DNA from: Pyrocephalus nanus
Taxonomy: Eukaryota > Chordata > Aves > Passeriformes > Tyrannidae
Assembly (NCBI GenBank): GCA_038380795.1
Contig: CM076277.1
Location: 463,501-527,500 of the forward strand
Length of the DNA: 64,000 nucleotides
Reading direction: 5' to 3'
Part shown: positions 1 to 9,744 of the stretch, one piece after another
Numbering within the stretch: the stretch's first letter is position 1
How the letters are laid out: each line of letters starts with the position of its first letter
Made by a program: the position numbers and the translations under genes
The notes under the pieces: generated by a model
Told to the model about the DNA's origin: nothing
Database searches by the model: none
What the model saw: the letters and a program-made list of their open reading frames with translations, nothing else

Positions 1-29
1 GGCTTAAGTTGTCAACAGCCCAGCTGTTT

Positions 30-42
30 CCCCCAGCTGTTT
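30..42 (+). repeat. 13-bp duplication private to unit 1
   Basis: AGCTGTTT occurs at 22-29 and again at 35-42 with CCCCC between. All other units have a single AGCTGTTT followed directly by CCAATAAA. Confidence 0.95.
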
Positions 43-1962
43 CCAATAAATGACAGCCCTCTGTTCCCAGCAAAAAAAGGTCTTATATTCAAGGTCTCAA
101 GTCTAGTTAGTGAGAGACCCCTGCATTTGCCCGTGCAGGAAAATCATCCGGGTCTGGGACCTTTTGTTTCAGAGCGACCTTTGTCCATATTCCGTTTAGG
201 GAGTTGTACTGCAATTTTGGTCCCGGTCAGCGGCGAGAAAAAAACAGATCTTTCCCCGAATAAGGAAGCCTGTACCCTCAGGGTCTCAGGTGTAAGTGGT
301 GAGAGACCCAGTAAATTCCAAGAGTGGCAAGAGTGCTCTGTCCTTTAGACTTTTTGTCTGGGAGAAATCTTCATCCCTGTTCAATTTCAGGAACCTAAGC
401 AGCTATCTCGATGCAGCACTCCTGCAAAAAAAGAACAGATCTTAACTACAGGAAAAGAAAACCCATACCCTATGGGTCTCAGGTGCAGGTGGTGGGATAC
501 CTCTGGCCCTCCATGGGCAGCAACAGCTTTCTGAGGTGGCACCTTTTGCCTGAGAGGAATGTTGACTATGTTTGCTCTGGGAGCTCAGACTGGGATATCC
601 AGTACAGATCTCCTTCAATCAAATGAGACACTGTTACCCCAGGTAAAAAAGCCGTTACCTTCTGTCTCTCAACGGCAGCTGGTGGGTGCCTCCATCGGCA
701 GCAAGAGCTTTCTGTAGTGGCACCTTCTGTGTGAGAGGAACGTTCATCCGTATTCAATTTGACGAGTCAAACCACCTATCTCAGTCCACGACTCCTGCAA
801 GCAAATAGTATCCTATTTCCCCTAGGACAAAAAGCCCTTACCCTCAGGATCTCAAGTGTGTTAATTAGACACCCTTGACAGTTCATGGGCAGTGAGAACG
901 TTCTATCCTGTCACCTTTTGTCTGGGAGGAATCTTGGTCCTTGTTCCATTTGGAACTGGACGGGCAGTTGCAGTGCAGGGTTCCTGCAAGGTAACAACAA
1001 CCCTTTACCCCAGAAAAGAAAGCCCTTAACCTTGGGATCTAAGGTGCAATTGATAGACCAGCCTACCCTTCCATGGACAGCAAGAACTTGCTGCGGTGAC
1101 ACCCTTTCTCTGGGAGGATTCTTAGTCCATATTCAATGTTGGATGGCAGACTGACAATATCGGCACGGGGCTCCTGCGAGCAAATCGCAGACCATTTCCG
1201 CATGAAAGGCAGCTAGTAGCCACAAGTACTCTAATGCAGGTGAAGGGAGACCCGTGACAGTGCATGGGGCAGCCACACATTTTTGTCCTTGCCTCTTCTG
1301 TATGGAGAGTATGTTGATACGTGTACGCCTTAGACGGTCATACTGTTATGATCGGCACTACTCTCTGAAAACCAAACGACAGCCCTTTCCCACAGAACTG
1401 GGCTGTTAGGAGTAGTTAGTGGGAAAGGCTGAGCCCACGAAAGGAGAGAGCTTTGTGTGTTGGCACATCTTGTCTGGGAGGAATCTTCATTCGTACTTTA
1501 TATTGGAATCAGACCGGCAATTTCAGAGCAGGACATCTGCAAGTGCACAAAAGCCCTTTCTCCCAGGAAGGCGAGTGCCAACCCTTGAGATATCGGGTAC
1601 AATTGGTGGGCCAGCCTTGGAACTCTATGGGCAGCAGGAGCTATCTGTCCAGCCACCTTCAGTCTGAGAGCGATCTTTGTCCGTATTCGATTTTGGAGTC
1701 AGACTGGAAATTTCATCACAGAATTCCTGCAAGTGAACAACAGCCCTTTATCCCAGAAAACAAAACGCTTACCCTCAGGGTAAAATGTCCGGGTTGTGGG
1801 CAAGCCTGGGCACTCCATTGGAAGCAGGAGCTTTCTTTGATGGCACCTCTTGCCTGGCAGGAATCTTTCTCCATATTTAATTTTGGCATTCAGACTGGTA
1901 ATTTTGGCGCAGGATCCCTGCAAGCGGACGACAGCTCTTTCTCCCGGGAAAAATACTGCTTA

Positions 1963-2025
1963 CCCTAACCCTAACCCTAACCCTAACCCTAACCCTAACC
2001 CTAACCCTAACCCTAACCCTAACCC

Positions 2026-2066
<41 letters not shown>

Positions 2067-2080
2067 CCCTAACCCTAACC

Positions 2081-2134
<54 letters not shown>

Positions 2135-2146
2135 CCCTAACCCTAA
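1963..2146 (+). repeat. Telomeric tract, unit 1 (184 bp)
   Basis: This is CCCTAA repeated, with only length slips (CCCCTAA once, AAACCC several times). It lacks the CGCTAA, ACAGCC and CGTTAA variants of units 2-12, so it belongs to a different tract lineage although it sits in an ordinary unit. Confidence 0.97.
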
Positions 2147-2381
2147 CCAAGTCTGAACCGGTCTGAACCGGTCTGAACTAGTTTAAACCGTTGTGAGACT
2201 GCTGCTCTTTCTAAACTGATACAAGAATAGGGAAGCACTGCTGTAAATATAGAGCATTATTGCCTAGTTAGATTTGTGGAGGGTGAGAGAAAATTGGCCC
2301 AGAGTAAACGCAAAACATTTTTGGTGCAAAATGTGGATAGAGACTGCTAGGAGGGATAAGGACCAGATCAGATCACAACAC

Positions 2382-2952
2382 CAAATTATATTTGAAACCC
2401 TCAGGAAACCCCAAACGACAAAATGCTCCTAAAAACCCCCCAAACACCAGAAAACCCCCATCAAATTACAAAAGCACCTTACCATTCCTAAGCAAATTAC
2501 ACAGTAAAAACTGCTTAGAGACAGAGTTTTATGCCTTTAAACAGCAGGTATTTATTAGGCGACGTCATGCAGCTCTCCGGCTCGGGCTGGGCAAAAAGAG
2601 CTCCGAAATGTTTGAGTAAAAACACGCAATTTATACAGTTTCTAATTACGATTACAACATATTCATATACGTACCCATGTTATTGTATTATTGGATTACT
2701 ATATGTCCGGGTGGAGTTTGAGGCGTGGTCTTTCTTCTGAGGAATATCATGGTGATACATCCTGCCTTCATCATAGGGTCTCAAATTTATTCCTCATTTT
2801 TGGGTGACCCCGGAGACCTTCTGTACTTTCCATTGTTTCATGTTCTATCCGTTGGAGCTTGGAAAAAGCCTTGGCTTCGGGCCTATTTTACCTATTCAAA
2901 TATCTACCTTAGCCTGTTTGGCTATAATTTATTACCTCTGGGCTCTTTGTGC
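2382..2952 (-). mobile_element. LTR-like block, unit 1
   Basis: TATA at 2628-2635 and AATAAA at 2551-2556 (- strand) are both intact. Confidence 0.4.
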
Positions 2953-3753
2953 AATGTACCTGTTGGTTTCTAGGTCTGCAGAATTTGTACGGAACAAAAT
3001 CTTTTTTGAGTGAGGTAGAGAAAGCGGGGGGGGAAGAGAACAGTGGATTTTGCAGTAAGATGCTTCGATTTACAGTTCTAGAGCCTCGTTTTGCTTCAGT
3101 CAAAAAGGCGGGCGGTGTGACTCTCTGGGAGCGGCGACAACTTTCTGCCCTCGCACCGTTTGCCTGGGAGGAATCCTCAGAAGCATTCCGGTGTCTAAAT
3201 TGAACATCTGAGTTTGGGGTGGGACTCCTGCTAGTGCACAAAACGCCGTTCCCCCAGAAAAAGAAAGCCCTTACCCTCTGGTTATCAGGTGTAGGTTGCA
3301 AAGCGCTCTGTGGGAAATGAGAGCTCACGGTCCCGACACCTTGTATCCGGAGGGAATCTTCGTACGACTTCAATTTCCCGAGTCCCGCCGCCTGCTTTGC
3401 CGCAGGACTCCTGCGAGGGACCGGCTGCGGAGGACAAAAGAAATGCTCGGTCGGCTGGCAGGCGACAGGCACTTTAGGAATGGCAGGCTTAGCTTTATAG
3501 TCTTTTCTTGCCTCTGTGGGTATACGCGCTATAATTGGTCGGTTGTTTCTCTTCGCGTGCAGCGCTTAGTCTTTTGATTGGCAGTCGGGGTCCTGTTGTG
3601 TTCTGGCGAAGCTCAAAACGATGCCTATTATTTACTGTAGTTTTTCTTCCCTTTCTGCTCTCCTGCCTTGGTGCTGTTTACATTCTTTTACAATCTCAGA
3701 GCTGTAACTGATTAAATTCAAGGCTTAAGTTGTCAACAGCCCAGCTGTTTCCA

Positions 3754-5670
3754 ATAAATGACAGCCCTCTGTTCCCAGCAAAAAAAGGTCTTATATTCAA
3801 GGTCTCAAGTCTAGTTAGTGAGAGACCCCTGCATTTGCCCGTGCAGGAAAATCATCCGGGTCTGGGACCTTTTGTTTCAGAGCGACCTTTGTCCATATTC
3901 CGTTTAGGGAGTTGTACTGCAATTTTGGTCCCGGTCAGCGGCGAGAAAAAAACAGATCTTTCCCCGAATAAGGAAGCCTGTACCCTCAGGGTCTCAGGTG
4001 TAAGTGGTGAGAGACCCAGTAAATTCCAAGAGTGGCAAGAGTGCTCTGTCCTTTAGACTTTTTGTCTGGGAGAAATCTTCATCCCTGTTCAATTTCAGGA
4101 ACCTAAGCAGCTATCTCGATGCAGCACTCCTGCAAAAAAAGAACAGATGTTAACTACAGGAAAAGAAAACCCATACCCTATGGGTCTCAGGTGCAGGTGG
4201 TGGGATACCTCTGGCCCTCCATGGGCAGCAACAGCTTTCTGAGGTGGCACCTTTTGCCTGAGAGGAATGTTGACTATGTTTGCTCTGGGAGCTCAGACTG
4301 GGATATCCAGTACAGATCTCCTTCAATCAAATGAGACACTGTTACCCCAGGTAAAAAAGCCGTTACCTTCTGTCTCTCAACGGCAGCTGGTGGGTGCCTC
4401 CATCGGCAGCAAGAGCTTTCTGTAGTGGCACCTTCTGTGTGAGAGGAACGTTCATCCGTATTCAATTTGACGAGTCAAACCACCTATCTCAGTCCACGAC
4501 TCCTGCAAGCAAATAGTATCCTATTTCCCCTAGGACAAAAAGCCCTTACCCTCAGGATCTCAAGTGTGTTAATTAGACACCCTTGACAGTTCATGGGCAG
4601 TGAGAACGTTCTATCCTGTCACCTTTTGTCTGGGAGGAATCTTGGTCCTTGTTCCATTTGGAACTGGACGGGCAGTTGCAGTGCAGGGTTCCTGCAAGGT
4701 AACAACAACCCTTTACCCCAGAAAAGAAAGCCCTTAACCTTGGGATCTAAGGTGCAATTGATAGACCAGCCTACCCTTCCATGGACAGCAAGAACTTGCT
4801 GCGGTGACACCCTTTCTCTGGGAGGATTCTTAGTCCATATTCAATGTTGGATGGCAGACTGACAATATCGGCACGGGGCTCCTGCGAGCAAATCGCAGAC
4901 CATTTCCGCATGAAAGGCAGCTAGTAGCCACAAGTACTCTAATGCAGGTGAAGGGAGACCCGTGACAGTGCATGGGGCAGCCACACATTTTTGTCCTTGC
5001 CTCTTCTGTATGGAGAGTATGTTGATACGTGTACGCCTTAGACGGTCATACTGTTATGATCGGCACTACTCTCTGAAAACCAAACGACAGCCCTTTCCCA
5101 CAGAACTGGGCTGTTAGGAGTAGTTAGTGGGAAAGGCTGAGCCCACGAAAGGAGAGAGCTTTGTGTGTTGGCACATCTTGTCTGGGAGGAATCTTCATTC
5201 GTACTTTATATTGGAATCAGACCGGCAATTTCAGAGCAGGACATCTGCAAGTGCACAAAAGCCCTTTCTCCCAGGAAGGCGAGTGCCAACCCTTGAGATA
5301 TCGGGTACAATTGGTGGGCCAGCCTTGGAACTCTATGGGCAGCAGGAGCTATCTGTCCAGCCACCTTCAGTCTGAGAGCGATCTTTGTCCGTATTCGATT
5401 TTGGAGTCAGACTGGAAATTTCATCACAGAATTCCTGCAAGTGAACAACAGCCCTTTATCCCAGAAAACAAAACGCTTACCCTCAGGGTAAAATGTCCGG
5501 GTTGTGGGCAAGCCTGGGCACTCCATTGGAAGCAGGAGCTTTCTTTGATGGCACCTCTTGCCTGGCAGGAATCTTTCTCCATATTTAATTTTGGCATTCA
5601 GACTGGTAATTTTGGCGCAGGATCCCTGCAAGCGGACGACAGCTCTTTCTCCCGGGAAAAATACTGCTTA
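3754..5670 (+). repeat. Left satellite block of unit 2: ten ~190-bp monomers plus a 39-bp truncated one
   Basis: Degenerate monomers can be aligned by eye at a shared end (CTCCTGCAA or similar). Approximate starts are M1 3754, M2 3946, M3 4136, M4 4327, M5 4509, M6 4698, M7 4888, M8 5078, M9 5251, M10 5441 and M11 5632. Most are 182-191 bp; M8 is 173. Shared landmarks in order are CAGCCCTTT, a purine-rich AGAAAA stretch, CCCTTACCCTCAGG, GTCTCAGGTG, GGTGGGAGACC, CATGGGCAGCA, AGCTTTCTG, GTGGCACCTTTTG, TCTGGGAGGAATCTT and TTCAATTTGG. M11 stops at base 39, where telomeric repeats begin. The same block lies at S+32 to S+1948 in every unit (shifted by 13 in unit 1). A 190-191-bp period fits satellites known from birds, but I cannot test sequence identity. 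Confidence 0.9.
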
Positions 5671-5711
5671 CCCTAACCCTAACCCTAACCCTAACGCTAA
5701 CCCTAACCCTA

Positions 5712-5743
<32 letters not shown>

Positions 5744-5833
5744 CAGCCTAACCCTAACCCTAACCCTAAAGCCTAACGTTAACCCTAACCCTAACCCTAA
5801 CCCTAACCCTAACCCTAACCCTAACCCTAACCC

Positions 5834-5874
<41 letters not shown>

Positions 5875-5909
5875 CCCTAACCCTAACCCTAAACCTAACC
5901 CTAACCCTA

Positions 5910-5942
<33 letters not shown>

Positions 5943-5954
5943 CCCTAACCCTAA
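5671..5954 (+). repeat. Telomeric tract, unit 2 (284 bp, barcoded class)
   Basis: The tract begins with four CCCTAA then CGCTAA. It next shows two AAACCC slips, CCCTACAGCC, CCCTAAAGCC and CGTTAA, followed by a perfect run of eight CCCTAA (5783-5830), then CCCCTAA and further slips to the end. Units 3-12 share this order of variants and serve as the same barcode. Confidence 0.97.
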
Positions 5955-5958
5955 CCAA

Positions 5959-5998
5959 GTCTGAACCGGTCTGAACCGGTCTGAACTAGTTTAAACCG
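5959..5998 (+). repeat. Four tandem 10-bp repeats flanking the telomeric tract (unit 2)
   Basis: Two copies of GTCTGAACCG are followed by GTCTGAACTA and GTTTAAACCG, starting four bases after the last full CCCTAA. They contain the palindromes ACCGGT and GTTTAAAC. The block lies at E+5 to E+44 in all 17 units; units 13 and 14 have GTCTGATCCG as the second copy. I do not know a function. Confidence 0.9.
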
Positions 5999-6189
5999 TT
6001 GTGAGACTGCTGCTCTTTCTAAACTGATACAAGAATAGGGAAGCACTGCTGTAAATATAGAGCATTATTGCCTAGTTAGATTTGTGGAGGGTGAGAGAAA
6101 ATTGGCCCAGAGTAAACGCAAAACATTTTTGGTGCAAAATGTGGATAGAGACTGCTAGGAGGGATAAGGACCAGATCAGATCACAACAC
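5999..6189 (+). other. Unidentified AT-rich spacer (unit 2)
   Basis: This is about 190 bp of single-copy-looking sequence between the 10-bp repeats and the LTR-like block. It shows no satellite landmarks, no convincing open frame and no RNA-gene motif that I can see. It is present at E+45 to E+235 in every unit. Confidence 0.6.
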
Positions 6190-6205
6190 CAAATTATATT
6201 TGAAA

Positions 6206-6267
6206 CCCTCAGGAAACCCCAAACGACAAAATGCTCCTAAAAACCCCCCAAACACCAGAAAACCCCC
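6206..6267 (-). other. Possible long-loop G-quadruplex motif (unit 2)
   Basis: On the - strand, G runs of 5, 6, 4 and 3 are separated by 13, 23 and 8 bases. The loops are long, so stability is doubtful. It lies between the LTR-like promoter and the telomeric tract in every unit (E+252 to E+313). Confidence 0.25.
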
Positions 6268-6358
6268 ATCAAATTACAAAAGTACCTTACCATTCCTAAG
6301 CAAATTACACAGTAAAAACTGCTTAGAGACAGAGTTTTATGCCTTTAAACAGCAGGTA

Positions 6359-6364
6359 TTTATT
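6359..6364 (-). terminator. Poly(A) signal AATAAA of LTR-like block (unit 2)
   Basis: AATAAA is read on the - strand, 79 bp downstream of the TATA motif and about 400 bp before the telomeric tract. It lies at E+405 to E+410 in all units. If used, most transcripts would end before the telomeric repeats. Confidence 0.4.
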
Positions 6365-6435
6365 AGGCGACGTCATGCAGCTCTCCGGCTCGGGCTGGGC
6401 AAAAAGAGCTCCGAAATGTTTGAGTAAAAACACGC

Positions 6436-6443
6436 AATTTATA
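6436..6443 (-). promoter_or_regulatory. TATA box of LTR-like block (unit 2)
   Basis: TATAAATT is read on the - strand. It lies at E+482 to E+489 in every unit. A start about 30 bp downstream would launch a transcript toward the telomeric tract. Confidence 0.4.
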
Positions 6444-6760
6444 CAGTTTCTAATTACGATTACAACATATTCATATACGTACCCATGTTATTGTATTATT
6501 GGATTACTATATGTCCGGGTGGAGTTTGAGGCGTGGTCTTTCTTCTGAGGAATATCATGGTGATACATCCTGCCTTCATCATAGGGTCTCAAATTTATTC
6601 CTCATTTTTGGGTGACCCCGGAGACCTTCTGTACTTTCCATTGTTTCATGTTCTATCCGTTGGAGCTTGGAAAAAGCCTTGGCTTCGGGCCTATTTTACC
6701 TATTCAAATATCTACCTTAGCCTGTTTGGCTATAATTTATTACCTCTGGGCTCTTTGTGC

Positions 6761-6926
6761 AATGTACCTGTTGGTTTCTAGGTCTGCAGAATTTGTACGG
6801 AACAAAATCTTTTTTGAGTGAGGTAGAGAAAGCGGGGGGGGAAGAGAACAGTGGATTTTGCAGTAAGATGCTTCGATTTACAGTTCTAGAGCCTCGTTTT
6901 GCTTCAGTCAAAAAGGCGGGCGGTGT
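6761..6926 (+). other. Junction segment with G8 run (unit 2)
   Basis: This is unassigned sequence between the LTR-like block and the resumed satellite. A run of eight G (6834-6841) sits in a purine-rich stretch and has the same length in all 16 complete units. No gene-like content is seen. Confidence 0.55.
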
Positions 6927-7260
6927 GACTCTCTGGGAGCGGCGACAACTTTCTGCCCTCGCACCGTTTGCCTGGGAGGAATCCTCAGAAGCATTCCGGT
7001 GTCTAAATTGAACATCTGAGTTTGGGGTGGGACTCCTGCTAGTGCACAAAACGCCGTTCCCCCAGAAAAAGAAAGCCCTTACCCTCTGGTTATCAGGTGT
7101 AGGTTGCAAAGCGCTCTGTGGGAAATGAGAGCTCACGGTCCCGACACCTTGTATCCGGAGGGAATCTTCGTACGACTTCAATTTCCCGAGTCCCGCCGCC
7201 TGCTTTGCCGCAGGACTCCTGCGAGGGACCGGCTGCGGAGGACAAAAGAAATGCTCGGTC
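6927..7260 (+). repeat. Right satellite block of unit 2: half monomer M12, full M13, start of M14
   Basis: Satellite landmarks return at about 6927: AACTTTCTG, TTTGCCTGGGAGGAATC and GACTCCTGCT. From 6942 to 7041 the sequence aligns without gaps to monomer position ~91 to the end. M13 (7042-7224) is a complete 183-bp monomer with CCCTTACCCTCTGG and GAGGGAATCTTCGT. The beginning of M14 fades out by about 7260. The block is richer in CpG than the left block. Confidence 0.8.
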
Positions 7261-7430
7261 GGCTGGCAGGCGACAGGCACTTTAGGAATGGCAGGCTTAG
7301 CTTTATAGTCTTTTCTTGCCTCTGTGGGTATACGCGCTATAATTGGTCGGTTGTTTCTCTTCGCGTGCAGCGCTTAGTCTTTTGATTGGCAGTCGGGGTC
7401 CTGTTGTGTTCTGGCGAAGCTCAAAACGAT
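7261..7430 (-). promoter_or_regulatory. CpG-rich spacer with CCAAT and TATA motifs directed toward the telomeric tract (unit 2)
   Basis: On the - strand, CCAAT occurs at 7389-7385 and 7346-7342, followed by TATAAA at 7307-7302. The CCAAT motifs lie 35 and 78 bp upstream of the TATA motif, a normal spacing for an RNA polymerase II promoter. I count about 34 CpG between 6917 and 7430, against about 15 in a similar length of the left satellite block (4981-5500). A transcript would cross M13-M12 in antisense and the LTR-like block in sense before the TTAGGG strand of the tract. Offsets are E+1348 to E+1353 (TATA), E+1388 to E+1392 and E+1431 to E+1435 (CCAAT). Motif evidence only. Confidence 0.35.
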
Positions 7431-7529
7431 GCCTATTATTTACTGTAGTTTTTCTTCCCTTTCTGCTCTCCTGCCTTGGTGCTGTTTACATTCTTTTACA
7501 ATCTCAGAGCTGTAACTGATTAAATTCAA
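7431..7529 (+). other. Pyrimidine-rich tail of unit 2
   Basis: This is about 100 bp with TTTTTCTTCCC and CTGCTCTCC stretches leading to the next unit start. No gene or motif is recognised. Confidence 0.5.
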
Positions 7530-9478
7530 GGCTTAAGTTGTCAACAGCCCAGCTGTTTCCAATAAATGACAGCCCTCTGTTCCCAGCAAAAAAAGGTCTT
7601 ATATTCAAGGTCTCAAGTCTAGTTAGTGAGAGACCCCTGCATTTGCCCGTGCAGGAAAATCATCCGGGTCTGGGACCTTTTGTTTCAGAGCAACCTTTGT
7701 CCATATTCCGTTTAGGGAGTTGTACTGCAATTTTGGTCCCGGTCAGCGGCGAGAAAAAAACAGATCTTTCCCCGAATAAGGAAGCCTGTACCCTCAGGGT
7801 CTCAGGTGTAAGTGGTGAGAGACCCAGTAAATTCCAAGAGTGGCAAGAGTGCTCTGTCCTTTAGACTTTTTGTCTGGGAGAAATCTTCATCCCTGTTCAA
7901 TTTCAGGAACCTAAGCAGCTATCTCGATGCAGCACTCCTGCAAAAAAAGAACAGATGTTAACTACAGGAAAAGAAAACCCATACCCTATGGGTCTCAGGT
8001 GCAGGTGGTGGGATACCTCTGGCCCTCCATGGGCAGCAACAGCTTTCTGAGGTGGCACCTTTTGCCTGAGAGGAATGTTGACTATGTTTGCTCTGGGAGC
8101 TCAGACTGGGATATCCAGTACAGATCTCCTTCAATCAAATGAGACACTGTTACCCCAGGTAAAAAAGCCGTTACCTTCTGTCTCTCAACGGCAGCTGGTG
8201 GGTGCCTCCATCGGCAGCAAGAGCTTTCTGTAGTGGCACCTTCTGTGTGAGAGGAACGTTCATCCGTATTCAATTTGACGAGTCAAACCACCTATCTCAG
8301 TCCACGACTCCTGCAAGCAAATAGTATCCTATTTCCCCTAGGACAAAAAGCCCTTACCCTCAGGACCTCAAGTGTGTTAATTAGACACCCTTGACAGTTC
8401 ATGGGCAGTGAGAACGTTCTATCCTGTCACCTTTTGTCTGGGAGGAATCTTGGTCCTTGTTCCATTTGGAACTGGACGGGCAGTTGCAGTGCAGGGTTCC
8501 TGCAAGGTAACAACAACCCTTTACCCCAGAAAAGAAAGCCCTTAACCTTGGGATCTAAGGTGCAATTGATAGACCAGCCTACCCTTCCATGGACAGCAAG
8601 AACTTGCTGCGGTGACACCCTTTCTCTGGGAGGATTCTTAGTCCATATTCAATGTTGGATGGCAGACTGACAATATCGGCACGGGGCTCCTGCGAGCAAA
8701 TCGCAGACCATTTCCGCATGAAAGGCAGCTAGTAGCCACAAGTACTCTAATGCAGGTGAAGGGAGACCCGTGACAGTGCATGGGGCAGCCACACATTTTT
8801 GTCCTTGCCTCTTCTGTATGGAGAGTATGTTGATACGTGTACGCCTTAGACGGTCATACTGTTATGATCGGCACTACTCTCTGAAAACCAAACGACAGCC
8901 CTTTCCCACAGAACTGGGCTGTTAGGAGTAGTTAGTGGGAAAGGCTGAGCCCACGAAAGGAGAGAGCTTTGTGTGTTGGCACATCTTGTCTGGGAGGAAT
9001 CTTCATTCGTACTTTATATTGGAATCAGACCGGCAATTTCAGAGCAGGACATCTGCAAGTGCACAAAAGCCCTTTCTCCCAGGAAGGCGAGTGCCAACCC
9101 TTGAGATATCGGGTACAATTGGTGGGCCAGCCTTGGAACTCTATGGGCAGCAGGAGCTATCTGTCCAGCCACCTTCAGTCTGAGAGCGATCTTTGTCCGT
9201 ATTCGATTTTGGAGTCAGACTGGAAATTTCATCACAGAATTCCTGCAAGTGAACAACAGCCCTTTATCCCAGAAAACAAAACGCTTACCCTCAGGGTAAA
9301 ATGTCCGGGTTGTGGGCAAGCCTGGGCACTCCATTGGAAGCAGGAGCTTTCTTTGATGGCACCTCTTGCCTGGAGGGAATCTTTCTCCATATTTAATTTT
9401 GGCATTCAGACTGGTAATTTTGGCGCAGGATCCCTGCAAGTGGACGACAGCTCTTTCTCCCGGGAAAAATACTGCTTA

Positions 9479-9519
9479 CCCTAACCCTAACCCTAACCCT
9501 AACGCTAACCCTAACCCTA

Positions 9520-9551
<32 letters not shown>

Positions 9552-9623
9552 CAGCCTAACCCTAACCCTAACCCTAAAGCCTAACGTTAACCCTAACCCT
9601 AACCCTAACCCTAACCCTAACCC

Positions 9624-9664
<41 letters not shown>

Positions 9665-9699
9665 CCCTAACCCTAACCCTAAACCTAACCCTAACCCTA

Positions 9700-9732
<33 letters not shown>

Positions 9733-9744
9733 CCCTAACCCTAA
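9479..9744 (+). repeat. Telomeric tract, unit 3 (266 bp)
   Basis: It has the unit 2 barcode, but the perfect run after CGTTAA has only five hexamers (9591-9620). This fully explains the 18-bp deficit. Confidence 0.97.

Larger units (their letters stand above)
1..3721 (+). repeat. Macrosatellite unit 1
   Basis: This is the only unit with an indel outside the telomeric tract: a 13-bp duplication at about 30-42 repeats AGCTGTTT with a CCCCC spacer. It therefore has 3,537 non-telomeric bases instead of 3,524. Its telomeric tract also lacks the point-variant repeats found in units 2-12. At the three diagnostic sites used below (GAT[C/G]TT, CAC[G/C]AAAGG, and the G/C that changes GGCAGG to GGAGGG) it carries C, G and the GGCAGG form. 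Confidence 0.97.
6190..6760 (-). mobile_element. Antisense LTR-like block (unit 2), ends uncertain
   Basis: Read on the - strand, the block has CCACGCC and CCACCC boxes, then TATAAATT (6443 to 6436). About 79 bp further on is AATAAA (6364 to 6359), followed by a TTTAAAGGC and AGCAGTTTT U5-like stretch. A CRE-like TGACGTC (6375 to 6369) lies just before the poly(A) signal. This spacing of TATA and poly(A) signal resembles the U3-R-U5 core of avian endogenous retrovirus LTRs. I could not place TG/CA termini, a target-site duplication or a primer-binding site, and there is no gag or pol sequence, so a solo LTR is the most that can be claimed. It could instead be unrelated single-copy DNA. Confidence 0.4.
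3722..7529 (+). repeat. Macrosatellite unit 2 (reference unit)
   Basis: This unit is 3,808 bp with a 284-bp telomeric tract and is used here as the reference for sub-features. Its private substitution is AAAAGTACC near 6280, where the other units have AAAAGCACC. Diagnostic sites are G, G and GGCAGG. Confidence 0.97.

Noticed and set aside
411..626. Other short open frames (60-110 codons) on both strands in each unit
   Set aside because: They overlap one another in several frames, many begin at TTG or GTG, and they follow monomer periodicity. None has a domain or gene context.
1453..1968. A 171-codon + strand open frame ending in the telomeric tract
   Set aside because: It begins at a non-ATG codon, spans three satellite monomers, and its stop is the first TAA of the telomeric repeat. 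Variants among units are amino-acid-changing. It is satellite DNA, not a gene.
2909..3472. A 187-codon - strand open frame present in every complete unit
   Set aside because: It starts at GTG, crosses satellite monomers and unassigned DNA, and shows no recognisable domain. The few substitutions among copies change the protein (for example Arg to Trp in units 4 and 12, Pro to Leu in units 5-6), so there is no sign of protein-level constraint. Its persistence is explained by unit homogeneity.
3754..5670. CENP-B box in the satellite monomers
   Set aside because: I looked for the TTCG...CGGG pattern on both strands and found no monomer with a convincing match.
6612..6640. TGGGTGACCCCGG near the LTR-like block as a retroviral primer-binding site
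   Set aside because: It lies on the + strand inside the block, whereas the TATA and AATAAA motifs are on the - strand. Position and orientation do not fit a primer-binding site next to U5.
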